DNA from: Henckelia pumila
Lineage: Eukaryota > Streptophyta > Magnoliopsida > Lamiales > Gesneriaceae
Direction of reading: 5' to 3'
NCBI RefSeq assembly: GCF_033568475.1
Contig: NC_133121.1
Span: 1,488,001-1,552,000, forward strand
DNA: 64,000 nucleotides
Position numbers and translations under genes: made by a program. Within the stretch, counting starts at the first letter, position 1; the number at the start of each line of letters is the position of its first letter. The notes under the pieces were generated by a model. It was not told where the DNA came from and did not search any database. It saw only the letters and a program-made list of their open reading frames with translations. Shown piece by piece: positions 41,759-55,487 of this stretch.

Positions 41759-44686
41759 TCAACTGGTTGCCTCCTTGAGATATGAAATTAGATCGGCACG
41801 ATCTTGAGGTTTCTTCAGTCCAGGAAAAACCATCTTTGTTCCTGGTATGTACTGCATTCATGGAGAGCAAGCGGATTGAGATATCATACATATTAGTGGA
41901 CACCCAAGCAAGCAAATCATTCTCATCACTTTACATGTTCATAGTGGACAGTCATTTTCGGACACCATTTACATAGCAAAGTTATCAAAGGCTGTACTTA
42001 GAATGAGAAGTTCGAAATTGCATGCCTATAAAATCCGTCGTCCAAATTAAAAGCATATGCATTGTGACGATAAGAATGTATAAATAAAAATTGAGAATTT
42101 GCTTTCATCTTTCAGTTCGATATATCATTAAGTTAATCTACAGGAGAATTTGAATTTCCCGTCAAAACGTCACCCCTCAAATTCAATAAAAATTGAGAAG
42201 TTGCTTTTATCTGTCAAATTCGATATATCATTAAGTTAATCTACGGGTGAATTTGAATTTCCGATCAAAACATCATTACAAATCCAATTATTTTCTTTAA
42301 TATAAAATTCATTGTCAAATCCAAACCCAAATACAAGCTAAGGGTATGAGATTCGGTAGAGCAGTATAGACATCTCACACAATCAGTTCCACAATTACCC
42401 GACATGTGTATTATGGCATGTAGAAAAACTCTAATGAATCACATACGGGAAATTATTTTTTATAAAATAAAGGAAGAAATAGAAACGATAAATTGAGGAG
42501 CAACTAGTCGCATATAACCTCGTGCTAATAATGATCTCTGCATGAATATCAGAGCCCTCAAGACCAAATAAAGAAGTGGTCTTGAAACGGGACAAACTTA
42601 ACAACTGAATCGGAGTAAGAGTAAAGGAACACAACAGAAGAAATGTTTTTAGATGAGAGAGACTTGCGTACAAACACATTATGTCACAAGTTATCGCCTC
42701 AACCTTTGAAGACATACCAGAGCCTCAAGTCATAGACCCAATTATCAAAGTATAATTGAAAGCACAGAAAACACAAAATAAAAATTAAGAGATGTGCACA
42801 TTTTACTTCGGCTTGATTTTAGAGAAGCGACATATTATTTAATTGCTATAAATTCGAAACCATGTTACATGACAACGATGGACCATGAAATTAACCATAT
42901 CCTTGGCTGGCAGTTTGAAGATGCAGTTAACAAGATATTCTAATTCATGCAAAAGATGAATTATATAATTGTTCTTCTCAAATAGTCAATGCTAAAAATT
43001 CAGACAGGTCGTGAAACCATTAAATTGACCGGTCATGGTATGATCATGGAGGTTAAACGTTGAAATCATCCTTATATCACAAATATAAATAAATACTTCA
43101 AAGAAAAACTGAAATGGAACCTGCACAAGTAAACATAAGATAATATGGAGTAATAGCTTATTCAAAATAAAATAAACGTAAAATTTTCATCCATGTAATC
43201 TATTCGACTTTCATTATTCAATAATTTCATTTACGTGTAAATTGTAAAATAGCATAAAAAATTAGCAAAAATAACACGGATATCCACTACAGGGAAAAGT
43301 AAAATTCTTTGAGTCGTGACCGCTTCTTGGTATCAGCAAATTAGCAAGTGTAGGCAGAGACAGACCCATCAGGCTAAGAAGATTTACACACACACACACA
43401 CACGCACACATCCGTTATTTTGAAACAGGCAAAACTTGCAAAACTAATTTCAAGGATAACTATGAGAAGATGGATCTGCACAATGATTAGACACACAAGA
43501 AAATAAAGAAATTTAACAAATCACATATATTTGAAATTTGAATGCACGTATACATACCTTTTTAGGATTTAGCAAGTAATCATAGAGTGTATTCTCTCCC
43601 CAGGTTACAGCCATGTTTTTGTTGGCAGCAGAGTAAGAATACCCAGGGGTAGTGCCAGATTGTCTACCAAAAAGGCCATTCAAGTTCGGTCCTGGAGTTC
43701 CAAAACACATGAGAATTTTCTCAAAGCATAAGTTAAAGAACACTATTTCCTGCTAATGAGGATATCGACCAGAATGATAAATTGCAGCGAACACCAGTCA
43801 ATTGGCAGCTAGAGCGTAGATTTAAGCAATTGATATTTGGCCAACTATTTGATTTTTATTTTAGATATTTTAAAATTTACAGCTTGTAACTACACCGGGA
43901 GCAATTGACCAAACAAGCTCAATTATAAGCCTATGACGCTAGCCGACTTGGCTAATAAATCATTTTTCGAGTTTTTCCTTTTCATAATATTAGCTACTTA
44001 CAAATTTTTTTAGAACTGATCTTACTACGCTCACAAAACAACGTATGATCATCAAATTTTTATTTCTTTCGCTTTCCTCAATGCAAATCCAAATCCAACT
44101 CCATAAGGGGTGTGATTGAAAATATAATAAAATAAAACAGGACAGTCATTTTTCTGTAAAAATTGTATTTCGCCACGTACTAGGTTTCTGGATCAAATAT
44201 TTCAAATACAAGGACAAAAAACACCAGAATCTGAATTGTTTTATGATATCATCAAGGTTACCTCAAACATTGAGGCTCGATTTGTCGAGATAAAAGCCAA
44301 ACAGATATGAAATCATTAACAAGAGATCACATAACTTTTATTACAAACACGTCACTGGTTCGAAAGTTTGAGAGAGCGGATCAGAGCAAAACTCGTGCTT
44401 ATTTTTAAAAGACAAAATGCGTTGAATTGGAATAAAGTTTCAATAAAAGAGTTGTGCTGCCAAGCCCTGTTTTCCTCTCAGGATCCATGGCACCCCGATG
44501 AGAGTATCGATCAATCAGGCATCACCAAATCGCAGATCAATGAAAAATGAAAATAACAGGAAAATTAAAAGGACCTTGTTTGTGGCCGGCGCCTTTGTCG
44601 ACAGTATGGCACTGAGCGCACTTGGTTCTGAAGATCTTATCCCCCGATTTCACGTCGCCCGGCGGTGCTTCGTTGAATGTCGCCAT
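41759..44686 (-). CDS. CYTC: Cytochrome c, 3 coding exons, 112 aa
   Basis: Mobile electron carrier between complex III and complex IV in the mitochondrial intermembrane space. Exons, in transcript order: 44686-44575, 43691-43558, 41851-41759 (stop TGA); 339 nt in total, all GT-AG, phases consistent. The plant-type N-terminal extension ([11 protein letters not shown]) is present. The haem-attachment motif CAQCH is at residues 23-27, and the methionine ligand is M89 in YIPGTKMVF. The helix ending [11 protein letters not shown] closes the protein. Length and sequence are those of an ordinary plant cytochrome c, and no lesion is visible. Introns are 883 and 1706 nt. The start codon is the first ATG before the conserved N-terminus. 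Confidence 0.97.
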
Positions 44687-44843
44687 TCTTCTGGTCCAAT
44701 GAACTCTCTCTCTCGCAAAACAAATGCGATTTGTCTAGGGTTTCCGGATGGTCGCCTGCCTTTGAATGAGTGAATGGTGATGCAGGAAGGTAGCGGAGCC
44801 TCGAGGCTATTTTAGTATTTTATGGGCACTAATATGCTAACTC

Positions 44844-44896
<53 letters not shown>

Positions 44897-46239
44897 CAGG
44901 GCAGGAGCGCACACATTGCGTGTTTGAATCATAATATATAAATATAATATATTGTATATTTAATATTTTTAAAGATTTTTAAAGTACTTGGTTTATCGTT
45001 ATTTTTTATGTTGTGAATTTTTTTTCCAAATTTATTAAAAATTTAGTTGTAGTAGAAATTCAGTTCCAAAAGAAATTGATAAAAGAAGTGATAAAAGAAA
45101 AGGTGGGAGAAATGAGTAAGAGATAGAGTTGGAAAAAGGATGCAGGGGTATAAAAGGAACAAATTAAGAAAAAATTACCATGACACCAAAAACAGTTTGT
45201 ATAGATTTCTCACACCTAATAAAATAGTAAAAAAGTAAAGATTTACTATTAAATTTAAATATATATAATTATCATATATCATATCATATATAAAAAAAAC
45301 TTATAATTGTATAAAAAAAACTCTTATATATATGTTTTATTATTATTAAATTAAACCCCCCAAAAAAATCCCTCTATTAAGCATCTCTTCTTGTTGGATC
45401 GGATTCAACTTAGTAATTCCTATATTTTAAGCATCCATAGTCCATACCAAGGCTACATGCAGCGGTGATTATTTTCATAAATAATTTCTATAAGTACAAC
45501 GTGAATAAGATAGTGTTTGCAACCTTTTTTAACAAATTTTTGAAAAAAAAACTTCATAATCATTTATATTTAGAAGTTGTAAACACTAACTAAGTATTTA
45601 AAAAATTGGTTATAACTTATAAACTCCCATAAATAGTACAGCCTTGGTCTTTAAATTGGTACGGGAACTAAAAGACTACCACAAAATAGGTGTCCCCCGA
45701 TACCAGCGTTGCATGTCTTTTCCCAAAATTAGTTAGTTCCTAAAAAACTGTTATATAATATTTTGTATAATATTACTAGACAAATCAAACCGAATCATAT
45801 ATACAATAACAAATAATATTTCTCACTAGTTGGATCAAATAAAATATCCATCTAATTTTTGTGTAAATATACATGCATATACATATATGTTACTTATAAC
45901 GTGCTTGAATTCAAGGTAAACAAACTATTTATTTAGGTACAACATTGGCGAAAACCACGAAAGAAAACTTAACAGCCTTGATCATAGATAAGCTGTAAAT
46001 TGTATCACAAGGGACATAATTCAAGAGAGATACAAATAAGAGTAGTACCACCCAAAAAAGGGGGAGGGACGACAAAAACAAACCACTATATCTCAAAACC
46101 AAAATCCAAAATTAGCAATAAAAAAAAATCCTTATTCATCTAAAAATCCTTTACAAACAGATTCAGGTTCATCACAAAAATACTCTTCACCGAGATCATT
46201 TTGGCAGTAATTGGTGTCCCAGTGAAGTTTCAGCAATAT
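44687..46239. other. Promoter side of cytochrome c and intergenic AT-rich region
   Basis: Contains a (TA)n tract (44848-44894) about 160 bp upstream of the cytochrome c start codon and long AT-rich sequence. A short stem GCGCACACATTGCGTGT lies next to the TA tract. No gene seen. 46000-46239 is probably the 3' untranslated region of the next gene. Confidence 0.55.
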
Positions 46240-47385
46240 TTAGTGTCCCCGTCCTTGAGCTGTTGGGATCATTGGCCAGCCAATCCGTCTAGGCGAACCA
46301 GGAGGAGTCGAAGTGAAGAGAGTCAGCTCCACAAATCCTGTGCCTGAAGGCTCCTCTATCTCCATTGTACGAAAAGAAATTGACCCACGATTTGCTGAAG
46401 CAGCCGAGTCTCTTGCAGGGCTACTCACTATGCTCCCACCTACAGGGGTCTGATTAGCAATTAAAGATATAGTATCGTTATACTCATTCGTTCTCCTCCT
46501 TAAAGATAGAGAGTCAGCAACAGGAAGGTATACGAGCATGCATATGCCTACGCAGGCACAACATAAAAGGGAAATAAAAGCTAAGAAGGCTATGGCATCA
46601 TATGTAAGTGTTTCTGGCTCAGATAGGACGGATAACCCGAGCAGAATGACTCTTAATGGGAAAAAACTAGAAATCGAAAAGATTAATGTGTACACTCTCT
46701 TTTGCAGACCCTTATTGATGACCAGAAGAAGAATTCGCCTACCAAGGCAGAACAAGTAGGCAGTTAGTACGGTGGCAAAAAGACCAAGAAATATGGTACT
46801 CAACAGAGGGTAAGTGCAGAGAATAACATCACTGTTGTTTATTTCAGATGAAGTTCTGATGAAATAAGAAGGTAGTTTGGAATCTTTGTGCTTATACTCG
46901 GGTCCGATTAGAATGACTACAAGCTGAAGAATGAATATGGGGAAACAATATAGGAGAACATATCCAGCTGTTTTTGTGTTCCACTGCCTGCTTAACGTTC
47001 CAGATCTCTGTAAAGATGCACGAAGAAGGAAAATGAGGGTGAGAAACAGGCATGGTTCTGCAAATCCCAGGTTTGATACGATGTAACATTTGCAAATATT
47101 TTCCTGCCATCTCAAACTTAGGGCATTCAAGACTCGCCCGTTGCGCCTCAACAGTTTCAACCTAATAATCTCACCAATACCCCACCAGACAGCAAAAAAG
47201 ATGAATGTGATTCTGATAATCCAAGGACCACTAAAATAACTGAGCCGGACAAGGGTTTGATCACGAATCCGATTCTGGAAGTAAAAGGAATACACGATGC
47301 AAAACAGACCTAGAAGGAACAATAGAGCAACAAGACAAATCGTCGCCACACCTAGTGCATCACCAACAAATCTCGTCAGGGGCAT
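46240..47385 (-). CDS. Multi-pass membrane protein of unknown function, 381 aa
   Basis: A single uninterrupted coding exon. I count about seven hydrophobic segments, including GVATICLVALLFLLGLFCIVYSF near the start, IIRITFIFFAVWWGIG, CLFLTLIFLLRA, YVLLYCFPIFILQLVVILIG, LLSTIFLGLFATVLTAYLF, a segment around FFPLRVILLGLSVL and IAFLAFISLLCCACVGICMLVY. The hydrophilic C-terminal tail (about 90 residues) is serine-rich and ends GSPRRIGWPMIPTAQGRGH. I recognise it as a plant-type conserved membrane protein, perhaps a seven-helix type, but cannot assign a function. The start chosen is ATG at 47385 (MPLTRFVGD). The frame stays open upstream to 47458 without an ATG, so an upstream coding exon is possible but not seen. 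Confidence 0.8.
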   Translation of the reverse strand: MPLTRFVGDALGVATICLVALLFLLGLFCIVYSFYFQNRIRDQTLVRLSYFSGPWIIRITFIFFAVWWGIGEIIRLKLLRRNGRVLNALSLRWQENICKCYIVSNLGFAEPCLFLTLIFLLRASLQRSGTLSRQWNTKTAGYVLLYCFPIFILQLVVILIGPEYKHKDSKLPSYFIRTSSEINNSDVILCTYPLLSTIFLGLFATVLTAYLFCLGRRILLLVINKGLQKRVYTLIFSISSFFPLRVILLGLSVLSEPETLTYDAIAFLAFISLLCCACVGICMLVYLPVADSLSLRRRTNEYNDTISLIANQTPVGGSIVSSPARDSAASANRGSISFRTMEIEEPSGTGFVELTLFTSTPPGSPRRIGWPMIPTAQGRGH

Positions 47386-49700
47386 TACCCAAAGCACGGA
47401 TTCCACGCATGCTCTCCACCAACATGAACGCCAATAAACACTGTGTTGAGTACAAGATCACTCTTAAAGGTTGCAAGCAATCTGAGTACCGTTGAAAGCG
47501 ACTGTTCAAGGCTCTTATTGTCTCCAAAACAACCATATAAGGTCGCTTGTTAGATTATTTAGCCGTTCCTCAAGCTAAGAGCAGGAAAAGGTCACAATTC
47601 TGAGTTCCTCAATGTTTTCTAAGCCTCTATGGGACTTGGTTTGAAATCCTCCACAAACAATAAGAATTGAGGAAACAAGCGACCTTCAAGGACAGCAACA
47701 CAAGTCTGACAACCTACAATGTTTATAGGGGCACAAAATCATAAATTTATGCTCTTGCAAAGAACACGTTAAACAGCTGAGTAACTTAGATAATCACTTA
47801 AGAAGAATGCTTGCTTCAGCAATCAAATTTGCAAAGATAATAAATACAGATCACGTCCTATGATCATGTACATGTATGGGGTGGGATGCATTTACTGGCA
47901 TATTCCAATAGTGAGATAAATAGATGCATGAGGCACCCTCTCTACCCCACAATATTAACAGTGTTATTATCCTCATGACAAGAACAATATTAACCTATGA
48001 AGACTTCAGTGCAAAGCAAAACAAATACATATACAGAGAATCAAGCTGCTAGATGCCTGTAGAATGACAGTGGTCCAGCACAGCTAATATCACTGGACAA
48101 AAAACCAAACACGAAGAAAATAGAAATGGTAAAGATGTAATAACAATGATTAAGCAATCAATTCAAAACCCAATGCAGTCAATCACAGCAGACACTCAGG
48201 CAGTAAAATACTAAATGTATAGCAACCTACACAACCCATCATTTACGAGAAATATTTGTGTGTGCACAACACAATTAAGAAAATCCAAGATGTACTCAAA
48301 AACTGACAAAGCTTGAAGATTTGCATTCTGCAAATATGGTTACTTTCATTATTAACTTCGAATGTCCAGAAATTAAATAATTAATTAAATGTGTCTCGAT
48401 ACACAATCTAAAATTAGGAAACAAATCTAAAATCGAGGGAAAACACAGCCATGACTTCAGATATATTGGCACAGAAACTTAAAAGTAGATAAACCATAAT
48501 ATCCCTTCACAATGTGACACCATGATACTCGCAGTTAAGAATATAAATGGAGTGTGTCACTGAAAAAACATTACAATGATTTCAATGGACAGAGACCAGC
48601 GTGCTCACATAAGTGAAGCAAGTATTGACTGAAAAATATCGCAAAGTTTTGATAGCAAAAAGACACGCGAGAGGCAATACATGGAAATTGACGATATTGG
48701 CCGGCGTAAATGACATACTCTTTTAAAACGAATTCTCAAGATCCATCATTGATGTCCATGATTCTTTTAAAACGCTTTCATCCAACATGAACACTTCACA
48801 TGTGGCATCTCTAATTAGAAATTGAGAAAGGACAAATATTAAGATTCAGAAGTTTTTATGTCTTCAAGTTCCCCTGAAAACATACACAAATCATATAAAT
48901 ACAGAAAAATCCTCTACCAGCCAGAGAAACAATGAGATATATTCACCAACATAATTTGCAATGGATGGTAATCTAGATTCCCCTTCTTAAGTTAAACTTT
49001 TAAACTATCCATGCAGCAAATCATGTAGCTCCTCACACACACGCATAGCTCGTCGATCCATTCCTATAATTTTTGGTTAAGCCAACTCTCTACTACAAAA
49101 TAAAACATATAAACATGGGAACAAGCAGATGAAAAAATAAATAAAATCACTGAAAGTAAACTAACATGCAGATGCGCAGCAAATATTAATCACGACTTCA
49201 ATCCATGCTTACAAATTACATTCCAAGGCAATCAATTCATCTCACAAACACCCACATTAGGATTAAAAATCAAAATCGCCCGACTTTTATAATCACACAA
49301 CCAAAACTCTCGGTAAACACCTCGCAGCCGTAACATGCACGGCTCTTCTCCGATAAGAAAATAAAACATGATAAAAATGACGGAAAATGGCAAAAGAACA
49401 AGCTGTGACGATAAATAAAAAAGGGGGGAAATCCTTCCTAAAAAAATGAACATTCATAAAAAAAAAAACAACAATGAAACAACCAAATACAAAATTCATA
49501 GAAAAATACAAAGAAAATAAGATCAGGAGAAAGCTTACAAGTTCCGAATCAACGATCCAGCGATCCCAAACTGAGAATGCGAAATCCGCCGGTAAATGCC
49601 AAAAAAAACCCTAGAGAGAGAAAACAAAAGCTCAACAGAGGAAAATTTGCTGTATGTTAAGGAGAGAAGGGAGAAATTGTAAGGTAGAGAGGACTAGTCT
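47386..49700 (-). promoter_or_regulatory. 5' leader region with probable leader intron of the membrane-protein gene
   Basis: A good donor GAACTT|GTAAGC at 49538 and a CT-rich, ATG-free block at 49540-49690 look like an untranslated first exon. A possible acceptor ACACAG lies at 47441. This would give a leader intron of about 2.1 kb. An upstream frame starts at ATG 47425 and overlaps the main start codon; see findings. No coding segment seen in between. Confidence 0.45.
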
Positions 49701-50390
49701 TCACTTTGTTGCTGACAGCCTGTCGCCAGCAAATGAGCCATACAGATACTAGGTCAAAAATTAATTACACACATTTCGAAGGACTCAAATTTCGAAACTT
49801 AATGGGGTAACTTTGTAATATTTTGGTAATTGAGAGGGCAGATTGTTGATTATGGATATTCCGGGGGTTTGATTGAAGACAGGCTGTACACAGCTGGACG
49901 TTGTGCTTACGAAGCTGGAGGCTTGGGTGGTGCCCGAGCCTAGCTGTCGTATCGGTTGGGCGGCCTTTACTGTGAATGTTCTTCCAGGTATTTTATACGT
50001 TGTAGCCGTCGATATCTTGGTGAGGCTACAACAGCCGTTGGATTTGTCTAAGTGTGTGTGGATGTTTTGACTTCTATGTATTTGAATTGATTATACAGAC
50101 AGCTGCTACTCTAGGATTCTAACAAATTGATGGTTGACAAATTTTTTATTATTTCTGTTATTTAATTTTATTTTTTGACGTGAAAAGTTGCATTATTTAT
50201 TTATTAATCAAATTGTCATTAGATACAAGTTTATCAAGCCAAAATAGAAAATCTCAAGGCATCCACATAAACGGTACGATGAATACCAACCGTTAACACC
50301 TAGTAAATACTTGGGAAGGTGGACGTCAACGTCAATTCAGTCGATGGTCATCTAAATTTTTATTATAGGTGTCATATCTATAATATATTA
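49700..50390. other. Intergenic region
   Basis: No supported gene. A 65-codon plus-strand frame (49873-50070) has more balanced base composition than its surroundings but no recognisable domain, no splice context and no homologous feel; I leave it out. Confidence 0.5.
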
Positions 50391-50582
50391 CTAGTAAAAA
50401 ATGCAAAAAATGATAGTCAATTTTTTATATGTATTTTTTTTTAAAAAGCAAAAAACAAAGTGAGTGGAAAGTTTTTAGTGAGATAATGTATAGAAAGGGA
50501 TAATTAAAGAATAAGATATTTTGGTGTCCTCAAAAGTTAGTTAGTCTAATAAGCTCATCTTTTATATAATAAAATAGATAGA
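50391..50582 (-). mobile_element. Short non-autonomous Helitron, second copy, minus orientation
   Basis: It ends with CTAG followed by T (minus-strand 3' end, 50391-50394). The minus-strand 5' end is TCTATCTATTTTATTATATAAAAGATGAG, a typical plant Helitron head, at 50582. The body is related to the copy at 31303-31496. The terminal hairpin is largely lost. Confidence 0.6.
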
Positions 50583-51000
50583 TATAGCATTATACTGATC
50601 ATTCTTTGTGTCTCTTGTGTAACACTTTTAATTACCAAAAATAACCCTGTTAAATTACATAAATATTACATTATTATTGAATTAAAAATATCATACATGT
50701 TATAAATTTAGTTGGGGGAAAGGATGAAGAGAATGAAATACTAGAGAAATGTAATAAAGAAAGAAGAGTCTACAATATATGAACTAAACACCTCTATTTA
50801 TAGGATAGATGGATTAGTGTAAAGAAAAGAAAATCTCAATCAAATCAATCAACTACAAATCATTTATATATAACACTCCCCCTTAGATGATTGATGAAGA
50901 GTCCAATGTTGTCTCGTTAAAACCTTGTCAGTAAAACCCAGTGGGAAAAACCTGAACGAAGGAAAAAGAGTACAACAATTGATACTCCCCCTGATTTCAA

Positions 51001-54000
51001 TCACCGAATATCTTTTAGTTGATGCATCCCTATCTTTTGCATCAATTTCTTGAATGTTGATGTCGGTAATGCCTTTGTGAATAAATTAGCTACATTGTCA
51101 CTTGAACGGATTTGTTGGACATAAATATTACCTTTCTGATGTAGTTCGTGCGTATAGAAAAACTTTGGTGAAATGTATTTCGTTCGATCGCCTTTGATAT
51201 ACCCTCCCTTTATTTGTGCAATGCAAGCGACATTATCTTCAAAAATAGTCGTCGGGCTATCTTTCGTTGTTGGTAGTCCGCATGATTCTTGAATATGTTG
51301 AGTTATAGATCTCAACCATATACATTTTCGACTTACTTCATGCATTGCAATGATCTCAGAGTGATTTGATGATGTCGCTGTCAAAGTTTGCTTTGTCGAC
51401 TTCCATGAAATAGCGGTGTCCCCTCGTGTAAACACATAATCCGTTTGGGATTTGGCTTTATGTGGGTCTGAAAGATAGTCTGCATCTGCATATCCTATTA
51501 AAGAGAAATTTGATTTTTTCGAATAAAATAATCTCATGTCAGTTGTACCACGAAGGTAACAAAATATATGTTTTACACCATTCCAATGCCTTCGGGTTGG
51601 AGAAGAACTATATCTTGCTATAAGGTTAACAGAAAAAGCTATATCTGGTCGAGTACAATTTGAAAGATATGATAATGCACCAATTGCACTCAGATATAGT
51701 ACTTTCGGACCAATGATATTCTCTCCATCTTCAAGTGGACAAAAATGATCTTTCTTGGTGTCAAGTGATCTAACGATCATTGGTGATGCTAATGAATGTG
51801 TTTTATTCATGTAAAATCGTTTTAAAATTTTTTCTACGTATGAGGATTGATGAACAAATATTCCTTCATGTAAATGTTTAATTTGCAAGCCAAGACAAAA
51901 TTTTGTATTTCCCAAATCCTTTATCTCAAATTCACTTTTTAAATAATTGGAAGTTTTGGTGAGCTCTTCGGGAGTTCCTATGTGATTTAGATCATCCACA
52001 TATACTGCCACGATTGCAAAACCTTCATCCGTTTTTTTTCGTAAAAACACATGGACAAATAGCATCGTTTGTGTAACCTTCTTGTAATAAATACTCACTA
52101 AGGCGATTGTACCACATGCGCCCGGATTGTTTTAATCCATATAATGACTTTTGCAGTTTTATTGAGAACATGGTCTTAGGGATTGTATCACTTGCTTCTG
52201 ATGTCTTAAATCCTTCAGAAATTTTCATGTATATATCGTTATCAAGTGAACCATATAAATATGCAGTAACCACATCCATAAGTCGCATGTCCAATTTTTC
52301 TGATACAACCAAGCTAATCAAGAATCGAAAAGTGGTGGCCTCCATTACAGGTGAGTACGTTTCCTCATAGTCAATTTCAGGTCTCTGAGAGAAACCTTGG
52401 GCTACAAGTCTGGATTTACATCTTACAATTTTGCCATCTTCATTTATTTTTCGTACGAACACCCATTTGTATCCTACAGGGATTATATTTTTAGGTGTTT
52501 GAACTACGGGCCCAAACACTCAACGTTTCTCTAAAGAATCTAATTCAGTTTGTATAGCCGCCTTCCATCTTGGCCAATCATTTCTTTGTTGGAAATCTTT
52601 AACAGATTATGGTTCAGGGTCATCATTGTCTTGCATAATATCAAGGACTACGTTTAGAGTGAAAACATCATCGATGTTTGTATTACTTTGATCCCATATT
52701 TTACGAGATATCAAATAATTTGTCGAAATCTCGATATTTACATGGTCCTACAGGGACATCAATCTTCACCGGAGTATTCTCTACTTGTGTATATGATTTT
52801 GTCACATTTTTTGTATTAACAAAAGCATCGGGTAATTGATTTGCAATTCTTTGCAAATGAATAATTCTTTCAACTTTTTGTTCACATTGATTGTTTCGGG
52901 GATCATAATGAGATAATGTTTTCTCAATCCAACAAATTTTTCGTTTTTCCTCAGGATACAACTTTGCTCCCGGCCCCCTAGAGTTGGAAAATTAGTTTCA
53001 TCAAAGTGGCAATCTGCAAATCTTGCAGTAAATAAATCACCCGTTAAAGACTCCAAATATCTAATGATAGATGGTGAATCATATCTCACGTAAATTTCAA
53101 GTCTACGTTGTGAACCTATTTTGGTCCGTTGTGTAGGTGGGATAGAGACTTGTACCGCACAACCAAATACTCGAAAATGAGAAACTTCAGGTTCTTAACC
53201 ATATGGAAGTTGCAAAGGTAAGTATTGGTGGTGATTAGTTGGTCTCACACGAATCAATGATGCAGCGTGTATTATAGCATGACCCCAAGATGCAGATGGT
53301 AGTTTTGTTTTCATGAGTAGCGGCCTAGCAATCAATTGCAATCGTTTAATAAATGATTCTGCAATACCATTCTGTGTATAAACGTGGGCAACTGAATGCT
53401 CAACTGAAATCCCGATCGACATACAAAATTCATCAAAATGATTGTGATTTGAATTCAGCAGCATTATCAAGACGAATTGCCTTGATTGAGTGATCAGGGA
53501 ACTGAGCACGTAATTTAATTATTTGCCCAAGTAATCTAGCAAACGCTATATTTCGAGATGCTAACAAACTAACATGTGACCACCTAATTGAGGCATCAAT
53601 CAATACCATGAAGTATCGAAATGGTCCACATGGTGGGTGTATAGGCCCACAAATATCCCCATGAATTCTTTCCAAGAAGGTTGGAATTTCAATATCAACC
53701 TTTGTTGGGGAAGGTCTTATAATTAATTTTCCTTGTGAACAAGCCACACATGAAAAATCATCATGTAAGAGAATCTTCTGGTTCTTTAAGGGATGTCCAC
53801 GAGAATTATTTATTATTTTTCGCATCATTGAACTCCCAGGGTGACCAAGTCGGTCGTGCCATAATAAAATTTTTTTATTGTCAACACACTTCTTGTTTGT
53901 GATTGTATTTGCTTCAATTGATTTTATTATTGTGTAATACATCCCTGAGGGAAGTGCACGTAATCTTTCTTTTATCTGCTTCTGGCCAGATATAATAGAT

Positions 54001-54308
54001 GTAATGCGAAGGTATTCAACATTGTTTACATTTAATGTTTCAATATGATATCCATTTTGACGGATATCTTTAAAGCTAAGCAAATTTATACTGGATTTGC
54101 TTGCATAGAGTGCATTTTCAATATACAGGCTTGTCTCATTTGGTAAAATGACTTTTGTCTTTCCATAACATTCAATAATTTTTGATGCACCCGAGATTGT
54201 TATAACATTATTTTCAGCTAATGTTAATTCCAAAAAATACCTTTTGCTTTGAAGGATGGTGTGCGTTGTACCACTATCAGCTAGACATTCATCGTGATAT
54301 TCCTTCAT
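51001..54308 (-). pseudogene. Copia pol: protease, integrase, reverse transcriptase and RNase H, several frame breaks
   Basis: Segments in order on the minus strand: 54308-53433 has the protease motif LADSGTTHT and an integrase zinc-binding region (WHDRLGHPG ... CVACSQGK) followed by the start of the integrase core (HGDICGP). 53509-53195 continues the core in another frame (HVYTQNGIAESFIKRLQ). 53089-52701 is the integrase C-terminal and linker region with a frame change. 52519-52025 is the reverse transcriptase N-terminal half (KWVFVRKINEDG, KSRLVAQGF, KSLYGLKQSGRMWY). 52098-51001 has the YVDDL polymerase motif and the copia RNase H (ADADYLSDP, SWKSTKQ). At least three frameshifts and a stop near 52500 make the copy inactive. 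Confidence 0.85.
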
Positions 54309-54309
54309 T

Positions 54310-55487
54310 GATCTAAAAATAAATTAGATAAGTTATAGCTCAAAGATAATTACAACCAATGCATATATAATTTACACAACAAAATATTATAACTTATATC
54401 ATTATTTTCATGAAGGATGTGAACATATAAAAAGATTAAATAATGAGATACCCATAAAAATAAATAAGTTAAATTTATCTAAGGTATAGATCACGATTTA
54501 TGCAAAAAAGATATAAATAAACATGGTATCATGTAGACTATGGAAATGTGTATAAACTTGTCATGTTGACATATTTATTAATAAATCAAATATTTGTGTT
54601 TACATAAAGAAAATATTAGCAACTTCTTAAATCAATAAAATTAAGAATGCAAATAATAATCATACATGTCAAGATATGATGAGAAAACTTAAATAAAACA
54701 AGGATACATTTATAATTCGTATTGAATTAATATTCTTCAATAATATAGGCAAATCTTGAATCTTTAATCAAAATTCTGCAAGAATATTGATATATGTTAG
54801 ATCTCGAATCAATATTCTTTGTTAATATTGATGAATATTAGATCTTATATCACTATCGTTGACAAATCAAATATCAAAATTCCTCTAGAATTTTGGCAAA
54901 TCTCAAAAGATTTGATTCTTAATAAATATTGACAGACTTTATATCTTGGATCAATATCCATTCAAGAAATATTGATAGATATACAAAATATAGATACAAT
55001 TTTAAATCTTGAATCAATATTCTTCAAGAATATAAACAATCTCTGATTTAAATATTAAATCATAAGTTTGACTACTTTGTTAAAATCAAATCAATATTCT
55101 TTCGGAATATTGATGATTAATATATCATGTTATCAAGTCAATATTCTTCAGAAATATTGTCAGATCTTAAATAATCTATCAATATTGACAATTTTATATC
55201 TTGTATCAATATTCTTCCGGAATATTGATAGATTAAATTATTATATTGTATCCGTAGATACATCAAGTATCAATATAGAAACATGTTGTGTTACATCAAG
55301 AACATCAACATAAAATTAAATGATATGCTTCTTCAGGAGCATAAATAATTAACTAGGAGCATGAACATAAAAAATAAAATTTATGCGATTTCGAGGAACA
55401 TCAATATAAGATCTAAATATTGTGTTTTTTCGAGAGCATTCATACAAATATAATAATATTTTTTTTCTCTACCTTGATGAGAGCACT
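54310..55487. repeat. Non-coding leader of the copia element with degenerate ATCAATATTCTTC...GAATATTGAT repeats
   Basis: Between about 54725 and 55270 a unit of roughly 50-70 bp recurs about nine times. Its core is AATCAATATTCTTC followed by RGAATATTGATAGAT, an inverted pair, so each unit can fold into a hairpin. The intervening words are AAATCTTGAATC-like and TATATCTTG-like. No gag-like frame is present in any direction. This block occupies the place where gag should be. Confidence 0.75.

Noticed and set aside
49873-50070. 65-codon plus-strand frame in a less AT-rich stretch
   Set aside because: Short, with no domain, no signals and no neighbouring exon; possibly chance in the promoter region of the membrane-protein gene.
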